Source: Marivita sp051251565 (GTDB lineage: Bacteria > Pseudomonadota > Alphaproteobacteria > Rhodobacterales > Rhodobacteraceae). From it: a DNA stretch of 64,000 nucleotides. The translations under genes and the position numbers were made by a program. The DNA is taken from positions 62,001 through 126,000 of the forward strand of contig NZ_JBPOFB010000006.1 in the NCBI RefSeq assembly GCF_051251565.1, written 5' to 3'. Numbering within the stretch: the first letter of the stretch is position 1; every line of letters begins with the position of its first letter. The notes beneath the pieces are model-generated. The model was not told the origin of the DNA and did no database searches. It saw nothing but the letters and a program-made list of their open reading frames with translations. Shown in pieces: positions 58,414 to 64,000 of this stretch.

Positions 58414-59507
58414 TGTTGTCTGTCGATGTGCAGCGCGACTTGGGCGCATTCAGGCTCGACACGGTGTTCGATGCGCCAGAGGGCGTGACCGTCCTGTTTG
58501 GCAGATCGGGCAGCGGCAAGACATCCGTGATCAAATCCATCGCAGGGTTGCTGACGCCCAAATCCGGGCGCATCGCGCTTGGCGACCGCACGCTGTTTGA
58601 CAGCACAGGGAGGACAAATCTGCCGGTGCACAAACGGCGGTTGGGTTACGTCTTCCAAGACAGCCGCTTGTTTCCGCATCTGAGCGTGCGTGAGAATCTG
58701 TGCTATGCCGCGCGGGTCAGTGGGCGCGGGTCACAGAGCCCAGATCATGTGGCGGATCTTCTTGGCATCGGGCACCTTCTCGACAGGCGCACCCATGCTT
58801 TGTCCGGGGGCGAGGCGCAGAGGGTTGCGATTGGCCGCGCGCTTTTGTCAGAGCCGGACATGCTTTTGATGGATGAACCCTTGGCGTCTCTGGACGAGCC
58901 GCGCAAGGCCGAGATCCTGCCCTATCTCGAAACCCTGCGCCGCGAGACAGGGCTGTCTATCCTCTATGTCACGCATAACATGGCCGAAGTGGCGCGTCTG
59001 GCGACTCACATCGTTCTGATTGACCAAGGCCGGGTGGCGCGGTCTGGCGCGCCCGAAGACCTTTTGACCGATCCGGACATGGTGCGTTTGCTCGGCATCC
59101 GGGATGCCGGTGCTGTTCTTTCGGCGACCGTGGTGGCACCGCCCGAAGATGGGCTGAGCGAACTCGCCATATCAGGCGGGCGACTTTATCTTCCTGCGGT
59201 GGATGCGCCGGTGGGGGCTGTCCTTCGGGTGCGTGTCCTTGCGCAAGACGTGATCCTTGCCAGAACCCGGCCGGACGGGATCTCTGCGCTCAACATCCTG
59301 CCGGTGCGCGTGCTGGCCGTGCGCCGGGGCGATGGGCCCGGTGTGATCGTGCAGATGCAGGCCGGAGACGACCGCCTGCTTGCGCGGATCACACGGCGCA
59401 GTGCGGATGCGTTGAACATCGTCGAAGGCACGGAGTGTTTCGCGGTCATGAAATCGGTTGCCGTGTCGCAGACCGATATCGCCGTTGGCTTGCAGAGCGG
59501 GCTGTAG
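58410..59507 (+). CDS. modC: molybdate ABC transporter ATP-binding protein ModC
   Basis: 365 residues from the ATG at 58410. Walker A GRSGSGKTSVIK, signature LSGGEAQRVAIGRALL, Walker B LLMDEPLASLD, and switch His in YVTHNMAEVARL. The C-terminal molybdate-binding (TOBE/MOP-like) domain is present: RVRVLAQDVILARTRP. Completes modABC; no modE regulator is adjacent. Confidence 0.95.
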   Translation: MMLSVDVQRDLGAFRLDTVFDAPEGVTVLFGRSGSGKTSVIKSIAGLLTPKSGRIALGDRTLFDSTGRTNLPVHKRRLGYVFQDSRLFPHLSVRENLCYAARVSGRGSQSPDHVADLLGIGHLLDRRTHALSGGEAQRVAIGRALLSEPDMLLMDEPLASLDEPRKAEILPYLETLRRETGLSILYVTHNMAEVARLATHIVLIDQGRVARSGAPEDLLTDPDMVRLLGIRDAGAVLSATVVAPPEDGLSELAISGGRLYLPAVDAPVGAVLRVRVLAQDVILARTRPDGISALNILPVRVLAVRRGDGPGVIVQMQAGDDRLLARITRRSADALNIVEGTECFAVMKSVAVSQTDIAVGLQSGL

Positions 59508-59546
59508 CCGCTAGGGTGCGCGCAAATCATTCTGAGGGACTGCGCG

Positions 59547-60590
59547 ATGAAGATGAACCGACTGGGCAAAACTGATCTTGAGGTGTCCGAACTGTGCCTT
59601 GGCACGATGACCTTTGGCAACCAGACCCCGCAATCGGACGCACATCGCCAGATGGATATGGCACTTGAGGCGGGGATCAATTTCCTTGATGCCGCCGAGA
59701 TGTACCCGGTCAATCCGATCGCAAAGGAAACCATTGGCCTGACAGAAGAAATTCTTGGCAATTGGTTTGAAAAGACCGGACGCCGGAACGACTACGTCCT
59801 TGCCACCAAACATTCCGGTGCTGGCATGCAGCACGTCCGGGACGGTGCCCCGATCACAAGCGAAACGATCCCTGACGCGGTTGCAGACTCGTTGCGGCGG
59901 CTCAAGGTGGATCACATTGATCTCTACCAACTGCATTGGCCCAATCGCGGGTCTTATATGTTCCGCCAGAACTGGACGTTTGATCCGTCTTCGCAGGACC
60001 GGACATCCACGTTGCAAAACATGGCCGACGTTCTGGGCGCGCTGGGCCGCGAGATTGAAAAGGGCCATATCCGGCATATTGGTCTGTCCAACGAAAGCAC
60101 CTGGGGCACTGCCATGTGGTTGCGCGTCGCCGAGGCAATGGCCGGACCCCGCATGGAGACGATCCAGAACGAATATTCGCTGATGTGCCGTTTGGCGGAT
60201 ACGGACCTGGCCGAACTGATGGTGAATGAAGAGGTCTCGCTTCTGCCATTTTCACCGCTGGCGGCGGGTCTTCTGACAGGCAAATACCAGAATGGTGCGG
60301 TGCCGGACGGTTCGCGCATGTCGCTGAATGACAATCTGGGCGGGCGCAAAACGGACCGCGCCTTTGAGGCGGTGGCCGCCTATGCAAAGGTGGCTGATCA
60401 GGCGGGACTTGACCTGGCGTTGATGGCGCTCGCGTGGTCGGCGCAGCGGCCCTTTGTGGCCTCGTCGATCTTTGGCGCAACCACCTCTGATCAATTGGCG
60501 CATCTGCTCAAAGCAGCGGATATGAGCTTGGACGGTGATGTGCTCATGATGCTCGACGACACGCACAAGCAACATCCGATGCCCTACTGA
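59547..60590 (+). CDS. aldo/keto reductase (Tas-like)
   Basis: 347 residues of the aldo/keto reductase barrel, NADPH-dependent. LGKTDLEVSELCLGTMTFGN, catalytic Asp/Tyr in FLDAAEMYPVNP, Lys in VLATKHSGAG, and DHIDLYQLHWPN followed by HIGLSNESTWG. Closest by pattern to the E. coli Tas type; the substrate is unknown. Monocistronic by spacing. Confidence 0.9.
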   Translation: MKMNRLGKTDLEVSELCLGTMTFGNQTPQSDAHRQMDMALEAGINFLDAAEMYPVNPIAKETIGLTEEILGNWFEKTGRRNDYVLATKHSGAGMQHVRDGAPITSETIPDAVADSLRRLKVDHIDLYQLHWPNRGSYMFRQNWTFDPSSQDRTSTLQNMADVLGALGREIEKGHIRHIGLSNESTWGTAMWLRVAEAMAGPRMETIQNEYSLMCRLADTDLAELMVNEEVSLLPFSPLAAGLLTGKYQNGAVPDGSRMSLNDNLGGRKTDRAFEAVAAYAKVADQAGLDLALMALAWSAQRPFVASSIFGATTSDQLAHLLKAADMSLDGDVLMMLDDTHKQHPMPY

Positions 60591-60624
60591 CGCGGTCAGG
60601 CTGAGGGCCTGAAAAGATCGTTGC

Positions 60625-61890
60625 CTACGCCCGCTGAGAGGTCAGGCGCGGCGTAGGCTCGACTGGGGTTTCGGGCACCGGGATCTGCCGTTTGCCCGTC
60701 TTGCCCAGTCGGACCGGCAGCCTGCTCGACAGGGCCCAAGCGCCCAGCAATGCGGTCGCCCCCGCGCCAAAGATCGCGGCAACCGGGGCCACCAGCAGCA
60801 CCAGCCACGCCACCCCCGGCGTAAGAATGCCCGAGACATCGCGGAAACTGGAATAGACCGCCGACATCTCTGTGCGCTCGGATGGTTTGACGGCCAAAAG
60901 GAACGGTAACCCGGCAGAGACATCCAGCAGGATGAGGAAAAACGATCCAAGCATCAGGCACAAAACCGCGATCCATGGCAGGCCCGACATAAGCGCTGCG
61001 AGGCCAAACAGCAGGCCGGCCACCAAGAAGCCCGTGCGTACCGCATAGCGGATCGACCGGCGTTGCATCCAGCGCAGCATGAACGGGGTCACAAACAGCG
61101 CCGCGTTGGAAATCGAAAGCGCGATACCACCAAGCTGATCACCCAGACCGGACTTGATCGCAAAAATTGGCAGGTACACCACGTAGACCCACCACCCACA
61201 GGACCGGATGACCGCGAACAGCCACCCCGCGACAAGGCGCGGCTGCGCGAAAAAGCGGGGCAGGTATCCCAGCGGGTTCGTCGGCGCGGCGCGGCTTTTG
61301 GTGATCAGCTTGCCATTGCCCATGCGCATGGCCAGAAACATCATCATCATGGTGAAGGCCGCTGCTGCGGCAACAAGGAACGGCGCAGGTTCCCACCAGT
61401 GCAACAGGATTACGCCCAGCGCCGGGCCAAGCGTCCAGCCGGCCGCGCTGTAGAACATGCGCGAGGTTTCACAGCGCCCCAACTCGATCTTGGCGATGTA
61501 ATCAAGGACATAGGCGTTGAAGCACACAAAGGTTGTGACCGTCGCAATCGAGGTCAGTGCCAACCCCACGATGGTTGATGACGCCGATCCGTCGATGGCC
61601 AGAAGCGACCCGGCCACAAAGCACAAACAGCCGCAGACATAGACCCAACGGCGCGGAACAAACCGCGCAAGGAACGGGACCAACAGCCCGGTCACAAGCG
61701 ACACGATCCCGATCATGAAATAGACTTGCGACACCACGGCGGCGTCTTGCAAGGCTTTGTACATCTGCAACGGAAAGACCGAAATCAGAATGCCGCGCGC
61801 CACCGCTTCGGCGGCGGCCAGCATGGCAAACCCCCGAACGCTGGGGGCCGGGGCATGGCGAAGCCATTCGGGTATTCGTCGTTCGTGCAT
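60625..61890 (-). CDS. MFS transporter
   Basis: 421 residues from the ATG at 61890; a longer open frame upstream has no membrane character. About 12 membrane segments, with GLLVPFLARFVPRRWVYVCG in the first half and VRTGFLVAGLLFGLAALMSG in the second, and a Pro-rich C-terminus. Substrate unknown. Lies 101 bases downstream of the XRE regulator on the same strand, so it may be its regulatory target or partner. Confidence 0.85.
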   Translation of the reverse strand: MHERRIPEWLRHAPAPSVRGFAMLAAAEAVARGILISVFPLQMYKALQDAAVVSQVYFMIGIVSLVTGLLVPFLARFVPRRWVYVCGCLCFVAGSLLAIDGSASSTIVGLALTSIATVTTFVCFNAYVLDYIAKIELGRCETSRMFYSAAGWTLGPALGVILLHWWEPAPFLVAAAAAFTMMMMFLAMRMGNGKLITKSRAAPTNPLGYLPRFFAQPRLVAGWLFAVIRSCGWWVYVVYLPIFAIKSGLGDQLGGIALSISNAALFVTPFMLRWMQRRSIRYAVRTGFLVAGLLFGLAALMSGLPWIAVLCLMLGSFFLILLDVSAGLPFLLAVKPSERTEMSAVYSSFRDVSGILTPGVAWLVLLVAPVAAIFGAGATALLGAWALSSRLPVRLGKTGKRQIPVPETPVEPTPRLTSQRA

Positions 61891-61991
61891 AGGTGGCCTT
61901 GCGTGTCGTGAGCCAACCCTAGGGAATTGCGCCTGTGATGCAGTGCTGTCTGCGACCCGATGTCGTTTCTGGCTGTCAGGTTGCCCGCGCC

Positions 61992-62843
61992 TTAGCCCTG
62001 CAATGTCTTTAGCAGCGTGGACAGGTGATCGGGGAACGCGCGCGCTGTGATGTGGGCTTCGCGGACCAGATGATCGAAATGATCCGAGAATGCCCGCACC
62101 CGCTGGGTGTCCCGGAAGGCAAGGTAATTGCTGCCGACATAGATCACCGACAAAAGCGGGCCGAACACCGTGATCGGGGCCGAGAAAAGCTTCCGCGCGT
62201 CGAACAGGTAGAGCCGCAGGCGCGGATACAGCGCTGTCGTCAAATCCAGCCAATGTATGATCTGCTCTCGGCGTAGATCAATCGGCAGGCCCTCGTAGTA
62301 GCCGGTGCCTGCAACAAAGCTGTGCAATTCGTAAAGCGGCATGGCGATTTCATAATCCGACGCCGATTGGCGCATCCATGTCAACCTGTTTGCCGATGAC
62401 GTGATCGCCTGTGCCGCCGTGCGCCCCAGATGTGGCCCATATTCCCAGTTCAGAAACTCGTTGGTCTTGAGCATATCGGGAAGGGCGGCCGGGACATGTC
62501 GGATCTTGTAGCCATCCGCTTCGCGGTGCCAATCAAAGATTTGTTGGTCACCCAAGGCGCGGGGCGCATTTGTCAGGGTCAACGCACTGGCCAGAAGTTC
62601 AGCCGCGTTTTCAGGATGTTCGGCAAGGCCCAACAGCCAATCTGCTGACACTCCGAGTACGCTTGCACAGGCCCCGACCACATGGGCGTTTGGCAGACGT
62701 GCGGCATCGTCGCGCAGCAGTTGGGAAATCGTGGACCGGTCTACACCGGTGCGCCGTGCCAATGCGCTTTGCGTGATGCCCGCACGCGTGATCGCAATCA
62801 CAAGCCGCGTGCGGAACAGATCGGCGCGGTGGCGTTTATCCAT
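61992..62843 (-). CDS. XRE-family transcriptional regulator with C-terminal sensing region
   Basis: 283 residues. N-terminal helix-turn-helix (RTRLVIAITRAGITQSALAR, VDRSTISQLLRDDA, about residues 10-60) and a C-terminal region of about 200 residues of unknown fold (FDWHREADGYKIRHVPAALP, GPHLGRTAAQAITSS). Divergent from the desaturase, with a perfect dyad in the promoter gap, and upstream of the MFS gene, which suggests it controls one or both. Confidence 0.88.
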   Translation of the reverse strand: MDKRHRADLFRTRLVIAITRAGITQSALARRTGVDRSTISQLLRDDAARLPNAHVVGACASVLGVSADWLLGLAEHPENAAELLASALTLTNAPRALGDQQIFDWHREADGYKIRHVPAALPDMLKTNEFLNWEYGPHLGRTAAQAITSSANRLTWMRQSASDYEIAMPLYELHSFVAGTGYYEGLPIDLRREQIIHWLDLTTALYPRLRLYLFDARKLFSAPITVFGPLLSVIYVGSNYLAFRDTQRVRAFSDHFDHLVREAHITARAFPDHLSTLLKTLQG

Positions 62844-62859
62844 GGGGTTAAACTCTCAG

Positions 62860-62879
62860 ATGGTGATAAAATTCACCAT
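62860..62879. promoter_or_regulatory. perfect 7-bp dyad in the XRE/desaturase gap, likely operator
   Basis: ATGGTGA (62860-62866) and TCACCAT (62873-62879) with an A/T-rich 6-base spacer, 17 bases upstream of the XRE start on one side and 85 bases upstream of the desaturase on the other. Size and shape fit a dimeric XRE repressor site. A second palindrome CAGAATTCTG lies at 62903-62912. Confidence 0.6.
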
Positions 62880-62963
62880 ACAAGATAATTGTGCACTGTA
62901 TCCAGAATTCTGTGTCTCTGGCGAATGGCGTAGAGTCGGGGTTGGGAACACACGGGAATAAAC

Positions 62964-63896
62964 ATGACGGATATGTCTTTGCCGCGTTCGGCAAAGTTTG
63001 GACGCGCGGCAGAATGGCCAACGGTCGTGATGCTGGCTCTGACCTATGGGATTTGGACGCTCGCCACGATCTGGATTGCAGAAATGTCTGTCCTGTTGGC
63101 CATTGTCCTGTGTGCCCTGGCAGGTGTGCAGCATTCATCGTTGTCCCATGAGGCCCTACACGGTCATCCGACCCCGAACACGTTCGTCAATGCTGTGCTT
63201 GTCTTTCCGGCTTTGACGCTGTTCGTGCCCTATCTGCGGTTTCGGGACACCCACATTGCGCATCACCGGGATGAATCGCTGACCGATCCCTATGATGATC
63301 CCGAAAGCAATTATCTTGCCCCGGCAGTCTGGGCACGTTTGCCGAACTGGCGCAAAGCGCTGTGCCGGGCCAACAACACGCTGGCGGGGCGTTTGATCAT
63401 CGGTCCCGTTCTTGGCCAGATCGCGTTTATGCACACCGATTGGACGTTGATCCGCGGCGGGGATCGTCGGGTTCTGCTGGGGTGGGTATTGCACGTTCCC
63501 GCGGTGGCGATCGTGATCTGGTGGATGGCATCACTGGCCGCGATGCCGATCTGGGCATGGCTGGTGTCGGTCTATCTGTCGCTGTCACTGCTCAAGCTGC
63601 GGACCTTTCTGGAACATCAGGCGCATGATCGCAGCTTGGCGCGTACGGCGATTGTCGAAGATCGGGGTCTGTTTGGCCTGTTGTTCTTGCACAACAACCT
63701 GCATGTCGTGCACCACCTGCACCCCAAAGTGCCTTGGTACGGCTTGCCAGCGCTGTATCAGAACCGTCGCGCGCAGTACCTCGCGTCAAACGAGGGCTAT
63801 CGCTACGACACCTATCTTGAGGTCGCGCGCAAACACCTGTTCCGGGCCAAAGACCCGGTTCCGCACCCGCTTTATCGGGATGGACACGGAAACTGA
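62964..63896 (+). CDS. fatty acid desaturase
   Basis: 310 residues; membrane di-iron desaturase/hydroxylase. Hydrophobic segments flank three His boxes: HEALHGH, HIAHHR and HNNLHVVHH, with an extra HQAHD segment. The family introduces double bonds or hydroxyl groups into lipids or carotenoids; substrate not evident. Divergent from the XRE regulator and probably regulated by it. Confidence 0.9.
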   Translation: MTDMSLPRSAKFGRAAEWPTVVMLALTYGIWTLATIWIAEMSVLLAIVLCALAGVQHSSLSHEALHGHPTPNTFVNAVLVFPALTLFVPYLRFRDTHIAHHRDESLTDPYDDPESNYLAPAVWARLPNWRKALCRANNTLAGRLIIGPVLGQIAFMHTDWTLIRGGDRRVLLGWVLHVPAVAIVIWWMASLAAMPIWAWLVSVYLSLSLLKLRTFLEHQAHDRSLARTAIVEDRGLFGLLFLHNNLHVVHHLHPKVPWYGLPALYQNRRAQYLASNEGYRYDTYLEVARKHLFRAKDPVPHPLYRDGHGN

Positions 63897-63912
63897 TCCT
63901 GATCCTTGTCCT

Positions 63913-64000
63913 CTAGTCCGACAGAGGCCGCCCATAGAGTCGCAGGAACAGGCTTTCCTCGTCATTGTTGCGAAAGAACGGCACCGACGCAGGCGGATTG
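63913..64000 (-). CDS. C-terminal end of an unidentified gene
   Basis: The minus-strand frame read from the window edge runs NPPASVPFFRNNDEESL and ends LFLRLYGRPLSD before a stop at 63913. Only 28 residues are visible; the family is not recognised. It converges on the desaturase gene with a 16-base gap, and no obvious terminator lies between. Confidence 0.45.
   Translation of the reverse strand, partial: NPPASVPFFRNNDEESLFLRLYGRPLSD

Noticed and set aside
1..64000. CRISPR array, insertion sequence, prophage or tRNA genes
   Set aside because: No regularly spaced repeats, transposase or integrase frames, phage genes or tRNA-like cloverleafs were seen.

Overview
The window reads as ordinary chromosome from a marine-type alphaproteobacterium, most likely Rhodobacterales (Roseobacter group). 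The evidence is the high G+C coding bias, a chvI-chvG-hprK-rapZ-EIIA-HPr cluster beside pckA, a probable (2S)-methylsuccinyl-CoA dehydrogenase of the ethylmalonyl-CoA pathway, a DUF6473-type gene, and a LexA box of the alphaproteobacterial form GTTC-N7-GTTC. I see no tRNA, rRNA, insertion sequence, phage gene or CRISPR array.

Layout. 1-800: the end of an acyl-CoA ligase gene and an overlapping MaoC-like dehydratase gene. 8101 down to 792 (minus): a probable cell-shape operon mreB-mreC-mreD-mrdA-rodA, continuing into a GhrA-like reductase and rpe; most junctions are 4-base overlaps, but mreB and mreC are separated by a strong palindrome. 8437-14246: an unknown small membrane protein, a dimethylglycine/sarcosine dehydrogenase-like flavoprotein, an EF-hand protein, an AhpD-like protein and the probable methylsuccinyl-CoA dehydrogenase. 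14462-20916: pckA facing the envelope-stress two-component system ChvI/ChvG, followed by a short HPr kinase, RapZ, a mannose-type EIIA and HPr. This is a regulatory phosphorelay with no sugar permease. 20965-32576: acyltransferase, 3-hydroxybutyryl-CoA dehydrogenase, DUF6473, etfBA, M48 peptidase with a DUF898 partner, parC, SH3 protein, SDR, HIG1-like protein and cobalamin adenosyltransferase. 32709-41763: amidohydrolase, pyruvate kinase, acyl-CoA ligase with a BASS-family transporter, rpmI-rplT, a serine hydrolase and a membrane-anchored spermidine-synthase-like protein. 41869-48599: a double-OmpA-domain protein, pheS-pheT, methyltransferase, YtoQ and mscL. 48698-55000: a frameshifted PQQ sugar dehydrogenase gene, ald with a divergent Lrp regulator, VOC protein, FKBP and metG. 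54833-64000: MFS transporter, an SOS-boxed orphan ImuA-like gene, modABC, aldo/keto reductase, MFS plus XRE regulator, fatty acid desaturase and a partial gene.

Metabolic links. ETF is the usual electron acceptor for the methylsuccinyl-CoA dehydrogenase and for dimethylglycine-type dehydrogenases. 3-Hydroxybutyryl-CoA dehydrogenase, methylsuccinyl-CoA dehydrogenase, PEPCK and pyruvate kinase together suggest growth on C2 units and organic acids, with PEPCK next to the ChvGI/HPr control genes.

No clearly new multi-gene system is visible. The points most worth following are: (1) the sugar dehydrogenase gene broken at a GCCT tetranucleotide repeat; (2) the orphan ImuA-like gene under a perfect LexA box; (3) a perfect 22-bp palindrome at 56162-56183; (4) a palindrome lying on the mreC start; and (5) several perfect dyads in promoter or leader regions (XRE/desaturase, sugar dehydrogenase leader, acyl-CoA ligase leader).
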